A stretch of 64,000 nt of DNA from Brumimicrobium glaciale (GTDB lineage: Bacteria; Bacteroidota; Bacteroidia; Flavobacteriales_D; Crocinitomicaceae): positions 1 to 64,000 of the forward strand of contig NZ_SETE01000003.1 of assembly GCF_004152935.1 (NCBI RefSeq), read 5' to 3'. This document shows positions 18,713 to 25,949 of the stretch, one piece after another (position 1 is the stretch's first letter; each line of letters begins with the position of its first letter). Made by a program: the position numbers and the translations under genes. The notes under the pieces were generated by a model. The model was not told the DNA's origin. It did no database searches and was given only the letters and a program-made list of their open reading frames with translations.

Positions 18713-18861
18713 GCTTTAATGGCACTTTCGGTTCTCCCCTTTTTATAATGGTTGAATGTAATTGAAACTGGATTAAAATTATTTATCCATACATAAGTTA
18801 AACGAACAAAAGAATAATCCAAGAACTCTGGATGATACTTTTTGTTGCGCTTTAATGGCAC
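18713..18861. repeat. Direct repeat GCTTTAATGGCAC 136 bp apart
   Basis: The same 13 bases occur at 18713-18725 and 18849-18861, each preceded by a TTTTTGT-like run. The bases between contain a short reverse-strand frame that I do not accept as a gene. It may be a duplication footprint. Confidence 0.45.
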
Positions 18862-18878
18862 GCGGGCCCACTGCAAGA

Positions 18879-19000
18879 ACTGTTACCACGAGATAAAATC
18901 ACTGTTACCACGAGATAAAATCACTGTTACCACGAGATAAAATCACTGTTACCACGAGATAAAAACTGTTACCACGAGATAAAATCTCGCGGTAACAGTT
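18879..19000. repeat. Five tandem 22-bp units ending in a palindrome
   Basis: The unit ACTGTTACCACGAGATAAAATC starts at 18879, 18901, 18923, 18945 (20 bp) and 18965. The last copy is completed by its inverted half at 18987-19000, forming a 37-bp hairpin AACTGTTACC...GGTAACAGTT (18964-19000). The whole units are head-to-tail copies of the left half of that palindrome. Related copies lie at 19103-19129 and 55578-55614. Confidence 0.85.
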
Positions 19001-19020
19001 TAGAAAAAGGATTAATAATC

Positions 19021-19080
19021 AAAAAAGAGGGATGAAAAATAATGGCGTTAAAACGCCAATATTTTTCATCCCTCTTTTTT
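19021..19080. terminator. Bidirectional terminator with a ~28-bp stem
   Basis: AAAAAAGAGGGATG (19021-19034) pairs with CATCCCTCTTTTTT (19067-19080), and the stem continues inward through GGCGTT/AACGCC with only a small loop. T runs flank both strands. It sits between the convergent genes ending at 18685 and 19170, so it can end both transcripts. Confidence 0.85.
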
Positions 19081-19102
19081 GAACGCACACCACCAAAAAT
19101 CA

Positions 19103-19129
19103 GTTACCGCGAGATTTTATCACGGTAAC
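19103..19129. repeat. Single copy of the GTTACC...GGTAAC palindrome
   Basis: GTTACCGCGA and TCACGGTAAC flank a short spacer. It is the same family as the array at 18879, on the other side of the bidirectional terminator. Confidence 0.7.
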
Positions 19130-19169
19130 ATTTCCTATTCACAAAGACCCATTAAAATAAGAGTAGAAT

Positions 19170-19553
19170 CTATTTTTTCTTAAGTAAAGAAATAGACCAA
19201 ACTGGTAAGAAACACAAAGCTGCTGTTGTCCCCAAAGCACCGCCAAAGCCCTCAAAATACGGAGAGGTAAAAAGATAAATAAAAGTAAACAGAAATCCGG
19301 CTATTCCGATTAATAAATAGGAGGAAAGAATTTTATTGGAAGCCATTCCAATAAATGCCGCACCATAGAAAATAACGGGTGCTTCTGTGGCTAACGTTAT
19401 AGGTAAATAAGGTGCGAAAACCATAACTAATAATGCAAAAACCAATGATGGCAGTGCAGAACCAACTACAATTCCCATTTTGAAATTATTATTGAGAATA
19501 AATGCAATTAATGCACCTGCTAATCCGACGATATAAAGTGAGCCTACTATCAT
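19170..19553 (-). CDS. Small membrane protein, paralogue of its upstream neighbour
   Basis: A 127-residue hydrophobic protein with about four membrane helices. Its motif FYGAAFIGMASNKILSSY matches YCGTFVGMASTSLFDEI in the upstream gene, and both share a following Y-F/T-R-G-x-G-G-x-G pattern. It overlaps that gene by four bases (ATGA), so the pair is an operon of tandem paralogues. Together they probably form one membrane complex. Neither substrate nor family is recognised. It ends just before the GTTACC repeat at 19103. Confidence 0.7.
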   Translation of the reverse strand: MIVGSLYIVGLAGALIAFILNNNFKMGIVVGSALPSLVFALLVMVFAPYLPITLATEAPVIFYGAAFIGMASNKILSSYLLIGIAGFLFTFIYLFTSPYFEGFGGALGTTAALCFLPVWSISLLKKK

Positions 19554-20095
19554 CTTAACATAAAGAGTAAAACAGTTGCTAAAACACCTGAAAAAGCGAC
19601 GCTGCCCAGTTTTCCACCATAACCAATCAGTAATCCTCTGGTGTAGATGTAGAACAATCCAGAAATTGCGCTGGCGATAAAAATGTAATGGATTTCATCA
19701 AATAATGAAGTACTTGCCATTCCGACAAATGTTCCACAATAAATAGCAATTGCAGCAGATTTTAGAGATTCAGAAGATGGTTTTATGTAAGGCAATAATC
19801 CTCCAGCAAGTCCAACGGTAGCGGATGCTAAAACAGCTCCCCATTCTAAATAATTATTGAGATAAAAAGTGAGTAAGCTTCCTATTACAAGCGCTAGAAA
19901 TTCAAAAATAGTAGCTTTTGAATTGAATTTATCACGAAGTAAGTGGATATAACTGTAGATTAATAATCCTAAAATAATCAAGAAAAGTAATGATGAAATA
20001 TTGAAATCTGATGTATCAAGAAGACATTTTCCTATGAAGAAAAGATGCAAAAACAGAAATAATATATAACCAATTATGGATGAATGTTTAGTCAT
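19550..20095 (-). CDS. Membrane protein, first of a paralogous pair
   Basis: The start is set at ATG 20095 (MTKHSS). A longer frame would begin inside the GGTGACTTCGGCTTCGC hairpin and upstream of the TATCTTTG promoter at 20103-20110. About 181 residues with five or six membrane helices. A conserved segment (AAIAIYCGTFVGMAS) is repeated in the downstream paralogue at 19170, whose gene it overlaps by four bases. No catalytic or transport motif is recognised. Confidence 0.7.
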   Translation of the reverse strand: MTKHSSIIGYILFLFLHLFFIGKCLLDTSDFNISSLLFLIILGLLIYSYIHLLRDKFNSKATIFEFLALVIGSLLTFYLNNYLEWGAVLASATVGLAGGLLPYIKPSSESLKSAAIAIYCGTFVGMASTSLFDEIHYIFIASAISGLFYIYTRGLLIGYGGKLGSVAFSGVLATVLLFMLR

Positions 20096-20102
20096 GGAGT
20101 GA

Positions 20103-20110
20103 CAAAGATA
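20103..20110 (-). promoter_or_regulatory. -7 element TATCTTTG close to the start codon
   Basis: It is a perfect match to TAnnTTTG on the reverse strand, seven bases before ATG 20095. The leader would be only a few bases long. Confidence 0.55.
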
Positions 20111-20115
20111 AATAC

Positions 20116-20147
20116 AAAGGTGACTTCGGCTTCGCTCAGCCACCTTT
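20116..20147. repeat. GGTGACTTCGGCTTCGCTC-type hairpin
   Basis: AAAGGTGACT pairs with AGCCACCTTT around TCGGCTTCGCTC, with one mismatch. The same core appears at 47331-47356 and a related one at 47254-47281. These are dispersed intergenic hairpins, not coding. Confidence 0.65.
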
Positions 20148-20181
20148 ATATTATATCTTATTTGATTTATTTTTTTTAAAA

Positions 20182-20253
20182 CTACTTTTTCAAGAAACTA
20201 TACTCTTTTGCATATTCCAACATTTGTTCTTTAAATCCTGAAACGTAATCAAC
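20182..20253 (-). pseudogene. C-terminal stump of a second M49 peptidase gene
   Basis: The reverse strand encodes VDYVSGFKEQMLEYAKEYSF then LKK and a stop. Apart from one residue (D for T) this equals the last 23 residues of the intact peptidase at 21009. The DNA differs at many third codon positions (for example GCAAAAGAG versus GCTAAGGAA). Nothing upstream of residue VDYV survives. It is the remnant of a diverged paralogue, not a fresh duplication. Confidence 0.8.
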
Positions 20254-20418
20254 CTAATTACAAATAGTTAACATGCTAAAAACGAACATCAATTGATAAA
20301 AGATATTCTAATTATTTTTTTTGTAAACTTGATTAAACATATAAAAGGGTTCTATATGATTTTGTGTGGGTAGTTTTAAAATCTATGGTTTTAATTGAAG
20401 CTAAACGATTGTTAATTT

Positions 20419-20818
20419 GGTTCTACTTTTATTTAAATGGAAACTTTCTATTAAAAATTTAATTCACTTAATTTGATAAGCTCCTGTAATTTACAGTATT
20501 TATAATTTTAAGTCCCAGAGGGACGGCATATTAATAGGGATGGACGTAAGTCCATCCGACAAACGATACAAACCGAAACATAACCCCACAAAATCGACCT
20601 AATTGCATGCAATTAGGTCGATTTTGTGGGGTTATGTATTATATCTATTTGTTTTAAACCAAGGACTTACGTCCTTGGTTATTAATATGCCGTCCCGCCG
20701 GGACTAATCAATTGAAATACAGACCACCATGTGCTTACTTGTAAAAATGAAATGATAATTTTGAAAAATACTTTAAAATACAACTCGTTTAGGTTACAGT
20801 TAAATTCGCAGTAGAACC
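20419..20818. repeat. Nested multi-hairpin element, copy 1
   Basis: The ends are GGTTCTAC (20419-20426) and GTAGAACC (20811-20818). Inside, in order: hairpin GTCCC-AGA-GGGAC (20512-20524); CATATTAATA (20527-20536); hairpin GGATGGAC-GTAA-GTCCATCC (20538-20557); a perfect 60-bp palindrome centred on GCATGC (20578-20637); hairpin CCAAGGAC-TTAC-GTCCTTGG (20659-20678); TATTAATATG (20680-20689); hairpin GTCCC-GCC-GGGAC (20692-20704). Weaker inverted similarity continues out to about 20346 and 20873 (GTGTGGGTA / TACCCACA). No protein is encoded. Copy 2 is at 42792. Confidence 0.85.
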
Positions 20819-21008
20819 ATTAATTTTTCGAAAGATTAAAATTGATTACCCACAGTATTTCATATAGAGCCGTTTAAAAATTATGAAATTCCAATTCTCT
20901 GGAAAAAATAAATTTTACAAGCTAAATTTTGTAAAACCAAAAAACCTACAAAACACTTCACTTTCGTTTGGCATTCCGTAGGTTTTTAGAATATTTATCA
21001 ACTTAATA

Positions 21009-23060
21009 TTACTTTTTCAAGAAACTATATTCCTTAGCGTATTCTAACATTTGCTCTTTAAATCCAGAAACGTAAGTAACTTTTACATCTGTAATGTTTC
21101 CCTCTTTGTCCATTTCCGGAACTAAAACTGGATTCACGAATCCGCTGTATGGTGGAATGTTCAAAGGTTTAACACGCTCCAACACTTCAGCGTGAATTGC
21201 CTGATCAACATTTACTGCGTAAGTTTCAATTAAAGCTTTACCCGCTTCATAATCACCTTCCGATTTTATGCGTTGGATTTCTTTTAGTAATTCTCCAAAC
21301 AATCCTTGTAATGCAACATAATCGCGCACTTTGAAATATGTTTTTCCATCACGTTGAATTTTCTCAATAACCGTATCTGCTTTGCCTTTTTCATAAACCC
21401 AAGCAGCAACCAATTGACGGTTTCTCATGTGAGATTGTTCAATTTTATCACCTACTTTAAGTCTTTGTAATTGCGTCATCAAACCATTTCTGATGTAACC
21501 ATCGTACTCCGCTTTTCCAACTTCCAAAGATTCCATTAGATTATAATCAATCAGTTTTTCGTTCATTAAATAGTACAATGCAACCAAATCGGCACGTGCT
21601 TCTTCCAAAGCACTAGCATAACTTTTTAAGGTTTCTTTTGGCGTCCCAACACCTGGATTCAATTGTCCACTTGCGTGACCAACCACTTCGTGAAGTGCTG
21701 TATGCAATTTAGAACCAATATCTCCATATTTTCTAGCACGTTCAGCTTCTTCTTCATCATAAGTAAATTCGTCCAGCATTGAACCTCCAGATGCTTTTCC
21801 ATAAGCTTCAACAATGTTTCCAAGGCTCACAGATTTCGAACCATGTTCAGCACGAATCCAATCTGCATTTGGTAAATTAACTCCAATTGGCGTTGATGGA
21901 GAAGCGTCACCAGCCTCACCCAATACATTCACAACTTTATAAGTTACTCCTTTTACATTCTTTTTCTTGTGCTCTGCTTGAATTGAAGAATTATCCTCAA
22001 ACCATTGTACATTTTCTTCAAGCACTTTCATTCTTTTTGAAGCATCAAAGTCTTTCATCTGAACAACCGTTTCATAAGTCGCTCTGTATCCTTTGGCATC
22101 GCCGTAAACTTCAATAAATCCATTGATGTAATCAATATCTCCTTCAGTTGCCTTAACCCAAGCAATGCTGTATGCATCCCAATCTTTTAAGTCTCCAGAT
22201 TTGTAATATTTCACCAATAATTCTAAAGCATGTTTTTGGGCATCATTTTCTGCAACAGTTGCCGCTTTTTCTAACCAATACGCTACTTTTTCTAGTGCCG
22301 ATCCATACATTCCACCAATTTTCCATGGAATCTCTTCAATTTGTCCTTTATCATTCAAAACCATTTTAGAATTCAAACCATAAGAAACGGGAAATGAATC
22401 TCCAGGAACTTTAATTTTCTTGTAATAAGCATCCACCATTTGCTCCGTTACGCCTTCTCCATAGAAGTTGTTTGCACTTCCTTTAATAAGTCCTTTTGAA
22501 GCATCCAGATTCTTCGCTTTTGCATCCACTTTAGGATCAAAAATAGCCGTCAATGCTACATCACTGATTTCAGTTTTTGTTTCTGTCAATAATTTATTGA
22601 AATAAGCTTTATCAAATTCAGGCGTAAATTTATCTTTTGAATAATGATGGTGAATTCCGTTAGCAAACCAAACTTGCTTGGTGTATTGCATGAATTTATT
22701 CCAATCCTCACTTTCATCACCTTCATGATTCGCTACAATATTGTCTAGCGCATTACGAATTTCAATATTGTGTTTATAATTTTGATCGTAAATTATATCT
22801 CTTCCGCTTAGTCCAGCTTGGGTAAGATAATACGCCAACTTTTTCTGATCCAAGGTTAACTGGTCGAAGCCATTAATCTTGTAACGAAGTACACGAATAT
22901 CTGCAAATCGATCTGCTTCATATTCGAAATCTTCATTCTCATCTTGTTCTGTTTGAACGACTGGTTCTTTCTCAGTCGTTGTCTCGTTTTGTCCACATGA
23001 AAAAAGTACTCCTGCGGCAAGTGCTCCCAAAACCAATCGGGAATTTATAATTTTCTTCAT
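21009..23060 (-). CDS. M49-family zinc peptidase (dipeptidyl peptidase III-like), lipoprotein
   Basis: A 683-residue protein with a lipoprotein signal (AGVLFSC at about residue 22). The metal site is HEVVGH with the downstream EEARADLVALYYL; M49 enzymes normally use HExxGH plus a glutamate in EExRAE/D. In Bacteroidota such proteins are often mislabelled dihydrofolate reductase. The predicted role is zinc-dependent cleavage of dipeptides from peptide N-termini on the cell envelope. The acidic linker after the lipobox (EDENEDFEYE) is typical of surface lipoproteins. It stands alone; the stump of a paralogue lies downstream at 20182. Confidence 0.88.
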   Translation of the reverse strand: MKKIINSRLVLGALAAGVLFSCGQNETTTEKEPVVQTEQDENEDFEYEADRFADIRVLRYKINGFDQLTLDQKKLAYYLTQAGLSGRDIIYDQNYKHNIEIRNALDNIVANHEGDESEDWNKFMQYTKQVWFANGIHHHYSKDKFTPEFDKAYFNKLLTETKTEISDVALTAIFDPKVDAKAKNLDASKGLIKGSANNFYGEGVTEQMVDAYYKKIKVPGDSFPVSYGLNSKMVLNDKGQIEEIPWKIGGMYGSALEKVAYWLEKAATVAENDAQKHALELLVKYYKSGDLKDWDAYSIAWVKATEGDIDYINGFIEVYGDAKGYRATYETVVQMKDFDASKRMKVLEENVQWFEDNSSIQAEHKKKNVKGVTYKVVNVLGEAGDASPSTPIGVNLPNADWIRAEHGSKSVSLGNIVEAYGKASGGSMLDEFTYDEEEAERARKYGDIGSKLHTALHEVVGHASGQLNPGVGTPKETLKSYASALEEARADLVALYYLMNEKLIDYNLMESLEVGKAEYDGYIRNGLMTQLQRLKVGDKIEQSHMRNRQLVAAWVYEKGKADTVIEKIQRDGKTYFKVRDYVALQGLFGELLKEIQRIKSEGDYEAGKALIETYAVNVDQAIHAEVLERVKPLNIPPYSGFVNPVLVPEMDKEGNITDVKVTYVSGFKEQMLEYAKEYSFLKK

Positions 23061-23141
23061 TCTCTCTTTTTTTTGAAAGTCTAAGGTAGTGATAAAAATC
23101 GTTTTTGGGAGTTTTTCAGTATTGAGTAGGGAGTTTTGAGT

Positions 23142-23193
23142 AAGGAGAGGGAGAGGGGAGAGGGAGAAGGAGAATGAGGAAAGAAAGAAAGAG
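23142..23193 (+). repeat. Homopurine tract
   Basis: AAGGAGAGGGAGAGGGGAGA and similar G/A blocks run for about 50 bases with one interrupting T (23175), upstream of the peptidase gene. It could form triplex DNA. Confidence 0.7.
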
Positions 23194-23240
23194 TTATAGA
23201 GGAAGAACGAATGTCAAGGGAAATAATTCATAATTCAAAA

Positions 23241-24659
23241 TTACTTCCCCCGCGGTCTATCGCTTTTTTGAAGGACGATTTCGGAATGTAGAAACTCCGC
23301 TGCATCTGCTGAATCTTTCACTTTTGTTGAGCTTCTTTCTAACATTTCTGATTCAAATTGAGTTAAAACACTTTTTCTAATTCCATTTGCTCTCCAATTA
23401 GACATTGGTCTGCATCCTTTTGAAATTCCTCTGGCCAGTGCTAGCGCATCTAATAATGCTTGATTCGCACCTTGACCTTTAAATGGACTCATGGGGTGTG
23501 CTGCATCTCCAATTAAAGTAATATTTTGTGATTTTGCCAAGGTTTCTGAATCTAGAATTGCCCTATCATAAACAGGATAACCTGAAATTAGTTCTTCATC
23601 TGCAGCTTCTAATATTTGTGGAATAGGCATGTGCCATTGAGTTCTTCGAATTGCTTCCGTTTTTAAAGCCTGCTTTCCTTGAACGCTTAATTCTTTAGCT
23701 TCTTGTTCTGACATTGGAAAACTCAGTTGCCACATCACAGCATCAGAAGAATAAGGCATTACATAAATTCGTTCATTTCCATTTGCGGTTTGAAAAACTG
23801 TAGCTGAATCAAGCAAATCACTGTCTATATCTTTTAAATCTTCCAACGGACAAATTCCCAATATTACAATACAACCCAAATAACGCAATGGAGTTTCCTC
23901 CTCACCAATCAATAAATTCCGAACTGAACTTCTAATTCCATCAGCACCAACCAAAAGATCTGCTTTTGTAGTTTTAATTTCACCGTTTACTTTAAAATTC
24001 AAATCAACAGTTTCGTCTTTGTTTTCCTTAAAATCGACTAGTTGATGTCCCCATTCAATGGAGTCATGTCCACCCAGTTGTTGCAGCAAAGCCAATCGCA
24101 AGGACTGTCGAGCGATATGCATATTAGTTCGTTTTGGAGAAGTTTTCTCATTTTCCTCCATCCATTTTCTCATCCCCCATTCACCAATGATTTTCCCATC
24201 AGTAGTGTGAACAACATGTCTGGTTGAAATCACAGCTTCATCCAATGAGAAAATACCAAAACCCTCAATTGCTCTGCTGGCTTGTTGTAAAGTGAGTCCA
24301 TAACCTTGTGATCTTTCTTCAAAACCTGTATCACGTTCATAAATAGTGAAAGGAATTCCACGGTGCAAACAAGCTACCGCCAAAGCTATTCCGCCTATTC
24401 CTCCACCAACAATTGCAACATGAGGAAGATTTTCTTTGTCAGGAATAACGGATTTTTTAGATGGAACTAATCCTGATCCTAAACAATTTAAACAAGAAAT
24501 TAAATGATTTTTTGGACGAACTGGAACTGCACCTTTTCCATCCGATTTTTCAAAAAGATCTAATTCTCTTTGATATTGAAGACGTACTTTTTTGCGAAGT
24601 CTCTGACTTTTTTTCCCGAGTCCTTGACATTCCTCACAAACAGAGTAGTTATTATCCAT
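23241..24659 (-). CDS. FAD-dependent monooxygenase with N-terminal zinc-finger-like region
   Basis: A 472-residue protein. Residues ~1-75 contain two cysteine pairs in DnaJ-like CxxCxGxG arrangement (CEECQGLG and CLNCLGSG), separated by a basic linker. The rest is a class A flavin monooxygenase: GGGIGGIALA (FAD/Rossmann loop, about residue 84), the motif around LLVGADGIRSSVR, and GDAAHPMSPFKGQGANQAL. Family members hydroxylate aromatic or other organic substrates with NAD(P)H. The substrate is unknown. It has no operon partner; the gene ends just upstream of the GA-rich tract. Confidence 0.85.
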   Translation of the reverse strand: MDNNYSVCEECQGLGKKSQRLRKKVRLQYQRELDLFEKSDGKGAVPVRPKNHLISCLNCLGSGLVPSKKSVIPDKENLPHVAIVGGGIGGIALAVACLHRGIPFTIYERDTGFEERSQGYGLTLQQASRAIEGFGIFSLDEAVISTRHVVHTTDGKIIGEWGMRKWMEENEKTSPKRTNMHIARQSLRLALLQQLGGHDSIEWGHQLVDFKENKDETVDLNFKVNGEIKTTKADLLVGADGIRSSVRNLLIGEEETPLRYLGCIVILGICPLEDLKDIDSDLLDSATVFQTANGNERIYVMPYSSDAVMWQLSFPMSEQEAKELSVQGKQALKTEAIRRTQWHMPIPQILEAADEELISGYPVYDRAILDSETLAKSQNITLIGDAAHPMSPFKGQGANQALLDALALARGISKGCRPMSNWRANGIRKSVLTQFESEMLERSSTKVKDSADAAEFLHSEIVLQKSDRPRGK

Positions 24660-24882
24660 ATTTAGTATCGCCTTTTAAGAATCATTTTTTCAAAGCAAAA
24701 TAATGTAAACCAAAATTTACAGAGTGAGAAAGAGAGTGAAAACGAGGATGCATTTACAATTTAAAATGACGCCTTAGTTTAACAAAAAAATTAGCTATTC
24801 TGGAATCGCTTTTTTTAGAGTAAAAACTACATAGTTAATCGACGTCACCTCAGTTCTCCTTACTCACACTCAATACTATAAA

Positions 24883-25761
24883 TTATTTTTGTTTTATTTC
24901 TATTGCCTTTAAAGTATTCATCATCAAAGAAACAATCGTCATTGGACCAACTCCACCAGGCACCGGCGTGATATACGAAGCTTTTTCAGAAACACTTTCG
25001 AAATCTACATCTCCTACAATTCTATAACCATTTTTCCTTGATGCATCTTCTAAACGCGTAATTCCAACGTCCATAACCACCACTCCTTCTTTTACCATAT
25101 CTGCGGTAAGGAAATTCGGTTTTCCAATTGCCGTGATAATAATGTCTGCTTGAAGCGTTAATTCTTTTAAGTTTGTTGTTCTAGAATGTGTTAACGTAAC
25201 AGTTGAATTCCCAGGATATGCGCTTCTCCCCATCAAAATACTCATTGGAGAACCAACGATATGAGAACGACCGATAACAACACAATGTTTTCCTGAAGTT
25301 TCTATTTCATATCTTTTGAAAAGCTCTAACATTCCCGCAGGAGTTGCTGGTAAAAATCCAGGCAGATTTAAAACCATATTTCCTAAATTCGTTGGATGAA
25401 AACCATCTACGTCTTTTTTAGGATCTATTGCTAAAGTGATTTTCTTTTCGTCGATGTGTTTTGGAAGTGGCAACTGAACGATAAAACCATCAATTTCATC
25501 GTTGTTGTTCAATTCGTAAACCTTTGCCAAAAGTGCTTCTTCTGTAATGGTATCTTCAAGGTGAAACAGCGAACTTTCAAAGCCAATTTCTTTACAAGCC
25601 CTTACTTTCGCGCCTACATAAGTTAGCGATCCGCCATCATTTCCAACTAATACGGCTGCTAAATGTGGTGTCTTTTGACCTTTCGCTTTTCTTGCCTCAA
25701 CTGCTTCTGCTAATTCCTGACGAATTGCTTTTGAAGTCTCTTTACCATCTAAAATCTGCAT
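24883..25761 (-). CDS. folD: Methylenetetrahydrofolate dehydrogenase/cyclohydrolase
   Basis: FolD interconverts methylene-, methenyl- and formyl-tetrahydrofolate using NADP in cytoplasmic one-carbon metabolism. The 292 residues match the usual length. Visible hallmarks: the catalytic-lysine region [14 protein letters not shown] (about residue 50), the folate-site loop DVDGFHPTN, the Rossmann segment [14 protein letters not shown], and the C-terminal [10 protein letters not shown]. It is monocistronic, with AATTGATAATT repeats upstream. Confidence 0.97.
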   Translation of the reverse strand: MQILDGKETSKAIRQELAEAVEARKAKGQKTPHLAAVLVGNDGGSLTYVGAKVRACKEIGFESSLFHLEDTITEEALLAKVYELNNNDEIDGFIVQLPLPKHIDEKKITLAIDPKKDVDGFHPTNLGNMVLNLPGFLPATPAGMLELFKRYEIETSGKHCVVIGRSHIVGSPMSILMGRSAYPGNSTVTLTHSRTTNLKELTLQADIIITAIGKPNFLTADMVKEGVVVMDVGITRLEDASRKNGYRIVGDVDFESVSEKASYITPVPGGVGPMTIVSLMMNTLKAIEIKQK

Positions 25762-25798
25762 GTCAAATATGTTTTTGCAAAAATAAGATTTTAATTTT

Positions 25799-25842
25799 CA
25801 ATTGACAATTGATAAGTGATAATTGATAATTGATAATTTTTG
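25799..25842. repeat. AATTGACAATTGATAATT repeats
   Basis: Tandem and inverted AATTGATAATT/AATTGACAATT units upstream of folD, similar to 12111-12150. Related AATTCGTAATT units lie at 25918-25950. Confidence 0.6.
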
Positions 25843-25949
25843 AACGTGAACTTTATTCCAAAAAGCAAAAAGCGCCTACCCAAAGAGAAAACGCTTTTAA
25901 TAAAATGTAAATCACTTTTAATTCGTAATTCTAAATTGATAATTCGTAA

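Noticed and set aside
18682-18876. 64-codon reverse-strand frame after the PhnA-like gene
   Set aside because: It spans a direct repeat, has no recognisable motif, and its start lies in the repeat region.
18879-19000. Short CRISPR-like repeat array
   Set aside because: Units abut directly with no spacers and form half of a palindrome; no cas genes are near.
21009-23060. Dihydrofolate reductase
   Set aside because: No folate-reductase fold; HEVVGH and EEARAD mark an M49 peptidase.
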